From: Alphaproteobacteria bacterium UBA6149
GTDB taxonomy: Bacteria > Pseudomonadota > Alphaproteobacteria > Rickettsiales > UBA998
Assembly (NCBI GenBank): GCA_002423155.1
Contig: DIUV01000015.1
Coordinates: 30,322-58,025 of the forward strand
Reading direction: 5' to 3'
DNA length: 27,704 nucleotides
Below are positions 1 to 6,541 of the stretch, one piece after another. Within the stretch, counting starts at the first letter, position 1. The number at the start of each line of letters is the position of its first letter. The position numbers were made by a program, and so were the translations under genes. The notes under the pieces were generated by a model that worked only from the letters and a program-made list of their open reading frames with translations, was not told where the DNA came from and made no database searches.

Positions 1-47
1 ACATCATAAACTATTGGTATTGTTGATACAAACATTACAACAACTTA

Positions 48-158
48 TTTTCCTTGGACAGTAGTGCGTCTGCGCAGGAATGACGACGGAGAGAGTGATT
101 TTGGGAAATAAATAATTCCTATTCAATAGCTTCACAATATTAACGGTACTGTCGTGTA
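48..158. repeat. Partial copy (right half) of intergenic repeat family 1
   Basis: The end of this stretch, at 139-158, closely matches the right terminal repeat of the better-preserved element at 20744-20975. The match includes the block GTACTGTCGTGTA. The internal block AATGACGACGGAGAG at about 80-95 corresponds to the hairpin arm of that element. The left end and one hairpin arm are missing or lie outside the window, so I read it as a decayed or truncated copy. It sits directly upstream of the mraZ promoter. Its boundaries are approximate. Confidence 0.55.
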
Positions 159-208
159 ATGTGTACGACACTAACAAAGCTAACCCCCAGAAAATTTGCA
201 AAACCTCC

Positions 209-237
209 TTGACGCAACCCAGCTTTACACATATTAT
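209..237 (+). promoter_or_regulatory. Sigma70-type promoter of the mraZ operon
   Basis: The sequence shows TTGACG at 209-214, a 17-nt spacer and TATTAT at 232-237. This is a near-consensus -35/-10 pair at optimal spacing. Transcription would start near 244, giving a leader of about 65 nt before the first ORF at 308. Phased MraZ-like boxes overlap the spacer, the -10 and the start site, so this is probably the autoregulated promoter of the division cluster. Confidence 0.7.
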
Positions 238-271
238 CCCAATATAATCCAAATTTTCCCAAACCATCCCA
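217..271 (-). promoter_or_regulatory. Putative MraZ operator: boxes at exact 10-bp spacing
   Basis: TCCCA occurs at 237-241, 257-261 and 267-271, and ACCCA at 217-221. Weaker versions lie at 227-231 (ACACA) and 247-251 (ATCCA). All six start positions are exactly 10 bp apart. Read on the minus strand these are TGGGA/TGGGT boxes separated by 5 nt. That is the TGGGN-N5 direct-repeat pattern known for MraZ binding in other bacteria. The ladder covers the promoter spacer, the -10 and the predicted start, a typical repressor position. The boxes are on the strand opposite to mraZ. I infer autoregulation and cannot demonstrate it here. Confidence 0.65.
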
Positions 272-307
272 AAAACAACCTCATCAATCTGACATTAAGG
301 AGTCACA

Positions 308-463
308 ATGCCAAACAAAGCTTTATATGGAACTCGTGGGTTTACTCGCCCAGATTCCCTAAAGCCAGAAAAGCTGGTAGTTGAGGGGAATATTGTGAAG
401 CGCTTACTAGCATTATTCACTATCTGGGCAGGATTAATGATATTGTTGGAGCATTGGTTCTGA
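308..463 (+). CDS. Small predicted membrane protein (51 aa) coupled to mraZ
   Basis: This ORF has an ideal Shine-Dalgarno AAGGAG at 297-302, 5 nt before ATG 308. It stops at TGA 461-463, and the last base of that stop is the first base of the mraZ ATG (TGATG), so translation of the two is probably coupled. The protein has a polar, basic N-terminal part and then a hydrophobic stretch at about residues 32-47 (RLLALFTIWAGLMILL), ending HWF. This predicts a single membrane span close to the C-terminus. It is the first gene after the mraZ promoter. I recognise no family. A role at the membrane linked to division is suggested only by position. It could also be a mere leader ORF. Confidence 0.65.
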   Translation: MPNKALYGTRGFTRPDSLKPEKLVVEGNIVKRLLALFTIWAGLMILLEHWF

Positions 464-942
464 TGGGGTTATTTCTCTCTACTTATCGCAAGAATATTGA
501 CAAAAAAGGGCGAGTTTCGGTGCCCAGTGCTTTTCGTGCGGTATTAGCGGAGGAAGATTTTAGTGCCTCAACAAAATTCAATGGCGTAATCCTTTATAAT
601 TCTTTTGTGAATGATTGTATCGAAGCTTGTGGCATGAGCCAAATTGAAAAGCTCCACCATATAATTGAAAATTTAGACCCCTTCGCCGAAGAAAAAGATG
701 CGTTTGCGGCCACCATTCTCGGCGGCAGTGTGCAATTAACCTTTGATAGCGAAGGACGCGTAATCTTACCCGCCGAAATGCTCATCAGCGCACATATAGT
801 AGATGAGGTTGTATTCGTTGGCAAAGGAAAAAGCTTTGAGTTGTGGGAACCCACACGCTTTGACCAACATGCAAAAAATAGCCGCATTTTAGCCTTAGAA
901 AAACGTGGTCAATTACATAGCGTTAAAGGTGGGGCGTCATGA
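463..942 (+). CDS. mraZ: Transcriptional regulator MraZ
   Basis: MraZ is a DNA-binding regulator of the division/cell-wall (dcw) cluster, with two SpoVT-AbrB-type half domains. Both signature blocks are visible: DKKGRVSVP near the N-terminus and DSEGRVILP in the second half. The length of 159 aa is normal for the family. I chose ATG 463 because it is fused to the stop of the preceding ORF as TGATG and has GGAG at 448-451, and because family members begin very close to the FLST motif. A TTG at 454 in the same frame is possible but has no properly spaced ribosome site. The next gene, rsmH, overlaps by ATGA. Boxes resembling MraZ sites lie at 217-271, so autorepression is likely. Confidence 0.96.
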   Translation: MGLFLSTYRKNIDKKGRVSVPSAFRAVLAEEDFSASTKFNGVILYNSFVNDCIEACGMSQIEKLHHIIENLDPFAEEKDAFAATILGGSVQLTFDSEGRVILPAEMLISAHIVDEVVFVGKGKSFELWEPTRFDQHAKNSRILALEKRGQLHSVKGGAS

Positions 943-1904
943 ATGACAAAAATCCCCACATTCCCGTATTGCTAAATGAAGTATTGAGCGCTATCAATCC
1001 TCAAGACGGTGCACTATATATAGACGGAACTTTTGGCGCAGGCGGCTATAGCGACGCGGTACTAGCAGCGGCAAATTGTCGAGTAATCGCTATAGATAGA
1101 GACCCATCAGTGCGTGAATATGCACAAAAACTGACAGAAAAATACGGCGATAGATTTCGTCTGAAAGAAGGATGTTTTGGGCAAATGAGTGATTTGCTGA
1201 AAGAGGAAATAGGCAAGGCACAAGGGGTAATGCTGGATATTGGCGTTTCCTCTATGCAGATTGACGCGCCCGAACGGGGTTTTTCCTTCCGCAATGATGG
1301 TCCTTTAGACATGCGCATGTCGCAAGCGGGTATTTCTGCCCACGAGATAGTCAACCAAAGCGAAGAAGCAGAATTAGCAGATATTTTCTATCTTTATGGC
1401 GAAGAGCGTGCCTCCCGCCGAGTTGCCCATGCCATTGTCGATGCTCGGCAAACTGCCCCGATTGAAACCACTGCCCAATTAGCCGCCATCATCCGCCGCG
1501 CAGTTAAATCCGCTGGCAAAGGAAATGACGACAAAGACCCAGCCACGCGCAGTTTTCAAGGTTTACGCATTTATGTTAATCAGGAACTAGACGAATTAAA
1601 ATCTGCGCTCGCCGCCAGTGAAAAAATGCTCGCTCCCGGTGGCATATTAGCTGTAGTAACTTTTCACTCACTAGAAGACCGCATCGTCAAAAGATTCTTG
1701 CAAGAAAAATCAGGCTCCACCCCCAATGCTTCGCGCCATATCCCACAAGATTTAGCGTCATTAAATCAAAAATCCGCCGCTCATTTCAAATTATTAAAAG
1801 CTGGCGCTATAACTGCCTCAAAAGAAGAAATAACCAGCAACCCCCGCTCACGTTCCGCCAAATTACGCATTGCCCAACGTACTAATATTGGGTATGCCGC
1901 ATGA
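939..1904 (+). CDS. rsmH: 16S rRNA (cytosine-1402-N4)-methyltransferase RsmH
   Basis: RsmH (formerly MraW) methylates N4 of C1402 in 16S rRNA in the ribosomal P site, using S-adenosylmethionine. The N-terminal HIPVLLNEVL and the SAM-binding loop DGTFGAGGYS (about residues 29-38) are diagnostic. Later blocks include the conserved FSFRNDGPLDMRM and VTFHSLEDRIVK. The length of 321 aa fits the family. The start ATG 939 overlaps the mraZ stop (ATGA), and the stop overlaps the ftsL start in the same way, so the genes form a translationally coupled operon. Nothing unusual was seen. Confidence 0.97.
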   Translation: MNDKNPHIPVLLNEVLSAINPQDGALYIDGTFGAGGYSDAVLAAANCRVIAIDRDPSVREYAQKLTEKYGDRFRLKEGCFGQMSDLLKEEIGKAQGVMLDIGVSSMQIDAPERGFSFRNDGPLDMRMSQAGISAHEIVNQSEEAELADIFYLYGEERASRRVAHAIVDARQTAPIETTAQLAAIIRRAVKSAGKGNDDKDPATRSFQGLRIYVNQELDELKSALAASEKMLAPGGILAVVTFHSLEDRIVKRFLQEKSGSTPNASRHIPQDLASLNQKSAAHFKLLKAGAITASKEEITSNPRSRSAKLRIAQRTNIGYAA

Positions 1905-2290
1905 AAAAAAGCACTTTATTTTGGCTGGTTATAATTTTTTTAGCCGCGAGTGGTCTATATCGCGTAAAATATCAGGTACGCGATATTCGCAAAGAAACCT
2001 CGCGCCTAGAAGCCTCCATAAAAAACGAGTATAATTCCCTGCATGTATTAAGAGCCGAATGGGCATATCTAAACCGCCCCGACCGCTTGCAAAGATTGAG
2101 CGAACGTTATTTAGAACTAAAACCCTTCAGCGCAATACAAATGATGCCCGAAGAAATGGTTGCCCATCTGGAATTACCCACTAATCCAGACGAACAAAAT
2201 GATGAACAAGGCATTATGTCTGCGGCAGAAAAAACCACCCGCGATTCTTTAGAGCCAGACAATCAATCGACTAATCAAGATGAACAATAA
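1901..2290 (+). CDS. ftsL: Cell division protein FtsL-like
   Basis: This short bitopic protein sits between rsmH and ftsI, the standard place of ftsL. An N-terminal membrane span covers about residues 5-20 (LFWLVIIFLAASGLY). A charged, heptad-like region from about residue 22 to 60 is expected to form the coiled coil that pairs with FtsB in the divisome. The motif around LNRPDRLQRLSERYLELKP resembles the conserved FtsL region. The C-terminal 40 residues are acidic, Gln-rich and low complexity. The start overlaps the rsmH stop by 4 nt and the end overlaps ftsI by 11 nt. FtsL sequences diverge strongly, so the call relies on topology and order as well as sequence. Confidence 0.85.
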   Translation: MKKSTLFWLVIIFLAASGLYRVKYQVRDIRKETSRLEASIKNEYNSLHVLRAEWAYLNRPDRLQRLSERYLELKPFSAIQMMPEEMVAHLELPTNPDEQNDEQGIMSAAEKTTRDSLEPDNQSTNQDEQ

Positions 2291-4103
2291 GCCACCTACA
2301 AAAATTGTTCCGCCCAAAAAAAGAATTATCAAAGGAGAAAGTTCGGGCAAAAAAATCATCGAGCAAGGGCGTGGTCGTTTATTATGCGTGGTTATATTTT
2401 TTGCTCTATGCTTTCTCACTATTGGAATTCGCATAATAGAACTAAGCTTCCCCAATGAAGGATTAAGCTCATTATTCAACAAAAAAACCACCCGCGAAGA
2501 ACCATCTATCCTCGCCTTCATCCAAGACCGTAAAGCCTTAGAAAAAGCCTTAGGCAATGACGATGATTTCATCGCCCCCAAGAACCCACAACCCCGCGCA
2601 GATATAATAGATCGTAACGGTCTGGTGCTGGCAACCAGCTTAGAAACCGCCTCGCTTTATGCTAACCCCAAAGAAATAAAACACCCCAAAGAAACCACCA
2701 AGCAATTACTAAATATTTTCCCTAATTTAAACGAAGTAAAAATCATCAAACGCCTTTCATCGGATAAGTCATTCGCGTGGATTGCGCGTAACATTACCCC
2801 CAAACAACAATATAAGGCAAATCGCTTAGGTATTCCCGGATTATATTTCCAAAGTGAATCTATTCGCGTATATCCGCAAGGTCCGTTACTTAGCCATGTG
2901 ATTGGCTTTGTTGGCGTCGATAATAATGGACTGGCAGGCATAGAAAAATATTTTGATACTCGCTTGCAAGACAAAGACAATCAAAAACCGTTGGAGCTGT
3001 CAATAGACTTACGCATTCAAAATATGATGCGCGATGCGCTCGCCAAAGCAATGGAGGAATTTCAAGCCATTGGCGCAACCGGACTAGTAATAAACATCCG
3101 CACCGGCGAAGTAATCGCCATGAGCAATCTGCCCGAATTTGATCCCCAGCACCCTGCCGCAGGTGATAGCCAAAGCCTGTTTAACCGCGCAACGCTTGGA
3201 ACTTATGAAATGGGCTCCACCTTTAAAGCTTTTACCGTAGCCATGGGGCTAGATTCTGGGATGGTGAGTATAACTGATAGTTTTGACGCTACCAATCCCA
3301 TAAAAATCTCGCGCTTTACCATCAAAGATGATCATCCGCAAAAGCGCTGGCTAACCGTTCCCGAAATTTTCACCTATTCTTCTAATATTGGCACCGTAAA
3401 AATCGCCCAGAAAGTAGGCAAAGAATTGCAGCAGGATTATTTACGAAAACTAGGCTTATTTGACTTGGTCGATATTGAATTACCTGAACGTGCCCTGCCA
3501 ATATTTCCAAAAACCTGGTCGGAAATTGGGCTGATGACTATTTCTTACGGACATGGCATTTCTATTTCGCCGCTACATCTTGCGCAAGCCTATATTACCT
3601 TAGTTAATGATGGCATCCGCGAAAAAATTACCCTACAAAAAATTGACCCCCAAAATAAAAAACCGGGTGAAAGAGTAATCTCGGCGGATGCATCTCAAAA
3701 AATTCGCCGCCTATTTCGCATGGTAGTACAATATGGCACCGGTAGAAAAGCCGAAGCGCTCGGCTATCGCGTGGGCGGCAAAACTGGCACTGCCGAAAAA
3801 CCCGGCAAAGGTGGCTATAGCCGCAAAGCCAATATTTCCTCCTTCGCGGGCATTTTCCCCACCGACAACCCTCAATATTTAGTACTCGCCATGCTGGATG
3901 AAGCACAAGGCAATAAATCCACCTACGGCTTTGCCACCGCAGGCTGGGTTGCCGCCCCCGTAGTATCTAAAGTAATCAGCGAAATGGCGCCAATGCTCGG
4001 AGTTGCCCCCGTTTTTGAACAAGTACCCGACGAAATGGACTTGGAATGGGAGGAAATGCAAAAAAAGAAAGCGGGGAAGAAAATACATAATGCTAAGTAT
4101 TAG
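2280..4103 (+). CDS. ftsI: Septal peptidoglycan transpeptidase FtsI (PBP3)
   Basis: FtsI is a class B penicillin-binding protein that cross-links septal peptidoglycan. One membrane segment lies at about residues 33-55. The pedestal domain begins near PRADIIDRNG. The transpeptidase motifs are intact: SxxK at S313-K316 (GSTFKAF), SxN at S367-N369 (SSN) and KTGT at 501-504. The length of 607 aa is in the family range. The protein is truncated at neither end and ends in a basic lysine-rich tail. The start overlaps ftsL by 11 nt. After its stop the dcw operon does not run straight into murE. It meets a terminator hairpin and a minus-strand gene first. Confidence 0.97.
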   Translation: MNNKPPTKIVPPKKRIIKGESSGKKIIEQGRGRLLCVVIFFALCFLTIGIRIIELSFPNEGLSSLFNKKTTREEPSILAFIQDRKALEKALGNDDDFIAPKNPQPRADIIDRNGLVLATSLETASLYANPKEIKHPKETTKQLLNIFPNLNEVKIIKRLSSDKSFAWIARNITPKQQYKANRLGIPGLYFQSESIRVYPQGPLLSHVIGFVGVDNNGLAGIEKYFDTRLQDKDNQKPLELSIDLRIQNMMRDALAKAMEEFQAIGATGLVINIRTGEVIAMSNLPEFDPQHPAAGDSQSLFNRATLGTYEMGSTFKAFTVAMGLDSGMVSITDSFDATNPIKISRFTIKDDHPQKRWLTVPEIFTYSSNIGTVKIAQKVGKELQQDYLRKLGLFDLVDIELPERALPIFPKTWSEIGLMTISYGHGISISPLHLAQAYITLVNDGIREKITLQKIDPQNKKPGERVISADASQKIRRLFRMVVQYGTGRKAEALGYRVGGKTGTAEKPGKGGYSRKANISSFAGIFPTDNPQYLVLAMLDEAQGNKSTYGFATAGWVAAPVVSKVISEMAPMLGVAPVFEQVPDEMDLEWEEMQKKKAGKKIHNAKY

Positions 4104-4107
4104 GCAT

Positions 4108-4135
4108 AAAAAAGCCTCGTTTTTGCAAACGAGGC
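4108..4135 (-). terminator. Intrinsic terminator of the minus-strand 101-aa gene
   Basis: GCCTCGTTT at 4114-4122 pairs perfectly with AAACGAGGC at 4127-4135 around a TTGC loop. On the minus strand the stem is followed by six U (the A-run at 4108-4113). It therefore ends transcription coming from the gene at 4158-4463. It may also slow transcription leaving ftsI on the plus strand, where no U-run follows directly. Confidence 0.8.
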
Positions 4136-4157
4136 ACAGCTTCTTAACTAACTGTTT

Positions 4158-4463
4158 TTATTGATTATCATCCCACAAAATCCACGTATTGTGAAATGAT
4201 GCATTTTGAATGCCCACAATGCCTCGACCATTAGGGGCAATGCAAACATTTATTTGTTTGTTTAACAATTCTTCAACTATTTGCAACTTTGTAAAACAGA
4301 GAAGAATATGCGAAAACTCATAAGGTAAAACTAAATACTGAAAATAAGTTTCCCATTCAGCTTTTAGCTTAACCCCTCCATTTATATGCTCAACTTCAAC
4401 GATTTTAGCAACCGCTTTCGTTAACCAATTTAAAGAAGGATCAAAATTTGTATTTAATTCCAT
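4158..4463 (-). CDS. Hypothetical protein, 101 aa, inserted in the dcw cluster
   Basis: I do not recognise this protein. The start at 4463 is supported by AGGAG 5 nt upstream on the minus strand (4469-4473); an in-frame ATG ten codons earlier lacks this. The sequence is soluble and mixed alpha/beta in character, rich in Ile, Leu and Trp. Examples are SLNWLTKAVAKIVEVE in the N-terminal half and NTWILWDDNQ at the C-terminus. There is no signal peptide or membrane span. It has its own ribosome site and terminator. It lies opposite to and between ftsI and murE, which are neighbours in most alphaproteobacteria, so it was probably inserted. Small solitary genes of this kind are often immunity or accessory proteins, but nothing here proves that. 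Confidence 0.7.
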   Translation of the reverse strand: MELNTNFDPSLNWLTKAVAKIVEVEHINGGVKLKAEWETYFQYLVLPYEFSHILLCFTKLQIVEELLNKQINVCIAPNGRGIVGIQNASFHNTWILWDDNQ

Positions 4464-4539
4464 AAAAACTCCTAAAAAGTCTATAGAAACCATATTGCAG
4501 GCTTCAAAATAAAAATGGATTACTCCATACCAAAAGTAC

Positions 4540-4569
4540 TTGACACATCCAGCGCCAAGCCGCTCTATT
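4540..4569 (+). promoter_or_regulatory. Possible promoter for murE
   Basis: TTGACA at 4540-4545 is a consensus -35. An 18-nt spacer leads to TCTATT at 4564-4569, a weak -10 with four of six matches. Transcription would start about 90 nt before murE. An own promoter is plausible because murE is cut off from ftsI by a minus-strand gene and a hairpin. Confidence 0.4.
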
Positions 4570-4663
4570 AGAAAATCACTTAAGATTAATCTAAAGATAC
4601 AGGCAACCCCTTAATACATTTATCAACAATACACAAGACAAATTAACTATTCTCGGATAAAAA

Positions 4664-6034
4664 ATGATAAAAAACATCAGCGACGACTCGCGAGAGATAA
4701 AAGCAGGCTGGCTTTTTGCTGCCATAAAGGGCACTAATAGCAATGGTGAAGATTTCATCCCCCAAGCAATTGCCCAAGGTGCGAGCGCTATTTTAGCGCG
4801 CCCAGAAGCAGCACATCTCGTGCCGCCGACTATAGAATTTATCGCGGCAGAAAATCCGCGCCAAGCTTTGGCGAAATTAGCTAATGATTTTTATCAACCC
4901 CAACCAAAAAATATTGTCGCCATTACGGGAACTGACGGCAAAACTTCTACAGCGGAATTTACCCGCCAATTATGGGAGTTTTTAGGCAAAAAATCCGCCT
5001 CTATTGGCACCTTAGGCGTCCGCGGCTTCACGAGCGCTACAAAAGTAGAAAACACCACTCCGGGAAGCATCACCCTGCACCGACTTTTACAAGAAATGGC
5101 GCAAGCCAACATCCAAAATGTCGCCATGGAAGCCTCCAGCCACGGGCTGCACCAATATCGCTTAGATGGCGTTACTCCTTGCGCCGCTATTTTCACTACT
5201 TTTGGCAGCGACCACGGCGATTATCACCCCACCAGCGCCGATTATTTTGCCGCCAAAGCCCGCTTATTCACCGAAATTCTTGAATCGGATAAAATCGCGG
5301 TAATTAATGCCGACGATGCGGCAATCTCCAGCTTTAAATATCGCCAAAAAACCCTCCGCAGTTTTGGTATGGACGGTAATTTTGCCAAAATCATCTCCGC
5401 TCAACCCACAGCCAAAGGCATTGCCGCAGAAATTGAGCTAGCAGGCACATATTGGCAAGGCAATATCCCCCTTTATGGCAGCTTCCAATTAATGAACATT
5501 CTTGCCGCTGCCAGTGCCATCTGGCAAGCAGAATCCGACACCGCCACCTTACTAAACGCCCTCCCCCAGCTACAAGGCGTTGCCGGGCGGCTACAATGCG
5601 CAGGCGTACACGTAAGCGGCGCACCCATTTTTATAGATTACGCCCACACCGCCCAAGCATTGGAAAAAATCCTCCATTGCCTGCGCCCCCACACAAAAAA
5701 TCGCCTGTTATTAGTCTTTGGCTGCGGCGGCGAACGGGATAAAAGCAAACGCCCCCTAATGGGCAAAATCGCTGAAGAACTCGCGGATATAATCATCATA
5801 ACCGACGACAATCCTCGCAATGAAGACCCCAAAACCATCCGCCAAGAAATCCTAAACACCTGCCCCAAAGCACAAGAAATTGGCAATCGTCGCACGGCAA
5901 TAGAATCCGCAATAGCACAATTACAAACAGGTGATTTATTGGTTATCGCTGGCAAAGGTCATGAAACCACCCAGATAATAGCTGGAAAAAGCCACCATCA
6001 CGATGATGCAGTAGTGGTTAGGAATTTTCTGTAG
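4664..6034 (+). CDS. murE: UDP-MurNAc-L-Ala-D-Glu:meso-diaminopimelate ligase MurE
   Basis: MurE adds meso-diaminopimelate to the peptidoglycan precursor in the cytoplasm, using ATP. Visible motifs are the uridine-binding DSR near residues 8-10, the ATP loop GTDGKTS at 89-95 and the DNPR motif at 382-385, which marks specificity for meso-DAP rather than lysine. The family usually has GTNGKT, so Asp91 is a mild variant. At 456 aa it lacks roughly 20-30 residues that usually precede the DSR motif. A stop codon lies in frame two codons before ATG 4664, so this is the real start and not a misannotation. murF, mraY and murD do not follow, so the cluster is broken here. Confidence 0.95.
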   Translation: MIKNISDDSREIKAGWLFAAIKGTNSNGEDFIPQAIAQGASAILARPEAAHLVPPTIEFIAAENPRQALAKLANDFYQPQPKNIVAITGTDGKTSTAEFTRQLWEFLGKKSASIGTLGVRGFTSATKVENTTPGSITLHRLLQEMAQANIQNVAMEASSHGLHQYRLDGVTPCAAIFTTFGSDHGDYHPTSADYFAAKARLFTEILESDKIAVINADDAAISSFKYRQKTLRSFGMDGNFAKIISAQPTAKGIAAEIELAGTYWQGNIPLYGSFQLMNILAAASAIWQAESDTATLLNALPQLQGVAGRLQCAGVHVSGAPIFIDYAHTAQALEKILHCLRPHTKNRLLLVFGCGGERDKSKRPLMGKIAEELADIIIITDDNPRNEDPKTIRQEILNTCPKAQEIGNRRTAIESAIAQLQTGDLLVIAGKGHETTQIIAGKSHHHDDAVVVRNFL

Positions 6035-6051
6035 GCAATCAAAATTAACTA

Positions 6052-6080
6052 TTGACTACCATAAAAAACTTAAATATTGT
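6052..6080 (+). promoter_or_regulatory. Promoter of the structured RNA region
   Basis: TTGACT at 6052-6057, a 17-nt spacer and TATTGT at 6075-6080 make a good sigma70-type promoter. It points into a stretch without genes. Initiation would fall near 6086, at the start of the first long helix. Confidence 0.6.
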
Positions 6081-6355
6081 GCACGAGTTAATTTGTTTTT
6101 GTTAATGCTTAAAGCAGCAACAAATTCTAACAAGGAACAGAGTTAGCTTAACTCGGTGACTGGCTGGATGCCCATTTTAATGTTATATTTACAAGGCATA
6201 AAGCCTATGGGAGAGTGTCATGAAAGCACGTCCAGAATACTTATAGTCACTGCGCTGAATAAGCGCCTAGATGCTTTTGACTAGAAAATCTAGAAAACTG
6301 TACGGGTAATTTTACCTGCACTTTCTTTAAACCGCATTAACGAGATAATCTCTCT

Positions 6356-6389
6356 AGGAGGCGCTATGTGTGTCACATTAAAAATCTGA
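6356..6389 (+). other. Mini-ORF of 7 codons inside the structured RNA
   Basis: AGGAGG at 6356-6361 is followed after 4 nt by ATG 6366 and a stop TGA at 6387-6389, encoding MCVTLKI. The ribosome site is the strongest kind. GGCGCT just at this site (6360-6365) could pair with AGCGCC upstream (6262-6267), which would hide it. It could be a leader peptide or a chance match. It lacks aromatic or histidine codons, so classical attenuation by the products of the downstream pathway is not supported. Confidence 0.3.
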
Positions 6390-6435
6390 TACTCCTGGGC
6401 CACAAAAACGCTAGATAGCTGATCTATCTGGCGTC

Positions 6436-6472
6436 AGCCCTCATCATTTGCGAATGGTGGGGGCTGTTTTTT
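6436..6472 (+). terminator. Strong intrinsic terminator ending the structured RNA
   Basis: A 13-bp stem (6436-6448 with 6453-6465, two G-U pairs) closes a TGCG tetraloop and is followed by TTTTTT at 6467-6472. It lies 70 nt before the next start codon, so it ends the upstream RNA or acts as an attenuator for the chorismate mutase gene. Confidence 0.85.
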
Positions 6473-6541
6473 ATTCAGCGATATTGCATCCACTCACAGT
6501 TTATACTAACTTCTCGCTCTAACTAAAATAAAAGAGCCAAT

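Larger units (their letters stand above)
6086..6472 (+). ncRNA. Candidate structured noncoding RNA, about 385 nt
   Basis: This 500-bp gap between murE and the chorismate mutase gene carries a promoter (6052-6080), dense pairing and a strong terminator (6436-6472). Helices seen: 6084-6091 with 6148-6155 (8 bp), enclosing 6092-6097/6119-6124, 6106-6109/6113-6116 and 6127-6131/6142-6146. A long multi-part arm follows: 6156-6161/6245-6250, 6164-6168/6231-6235, 6171-6175/6207-6211 and 6194-6197/6203-6206. Further hairpins are 6252-6256/6262-6266, 6281-6285/6289-6293, 6303-6308/6313-6318 and 6408-6418/6424-6434 (11 bp with one G-U). I found none of the signature sequences of tmRNA, RNase P RNA or SRP RNA, and no known riboswitch that I recognise. 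It may be a separate RNA or a long leader of the downstream genes. The pairings are by eye only. Confidence 0.55.

Noticed and set aside
4..267. Minus-strand ORF of 87 codons
   Set aside because: It runs through the family 1 repeat and the mraZ promoter and has no plausible protein features, so it is taken as noise.
217..271. Short CRISPR-like or tandem repeat array
   Set aside because: Units are only 5-bp boxes with 10-bp phase over a promoter. That fits an operator and not a CRISPR array.
6366..6389. Classical attenuator leader peptide for aromatic amino acids or histidine
   Set aside because: The seven codons encode no Phe, Tyr, Trp or His, so the mini-ORF cannot sense those amino acids in the usual manner.
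6086..6472. tmRNA, RNase P RNA, 6S or SRP RNA
   Set aside because: I looked for the TTCGAAT arm and Ala-Ala-stop tag of tmRNA, the conserved blocks of RNase P RNA and the SRP tetraloop region. None is present, so the region is left as unclassified.
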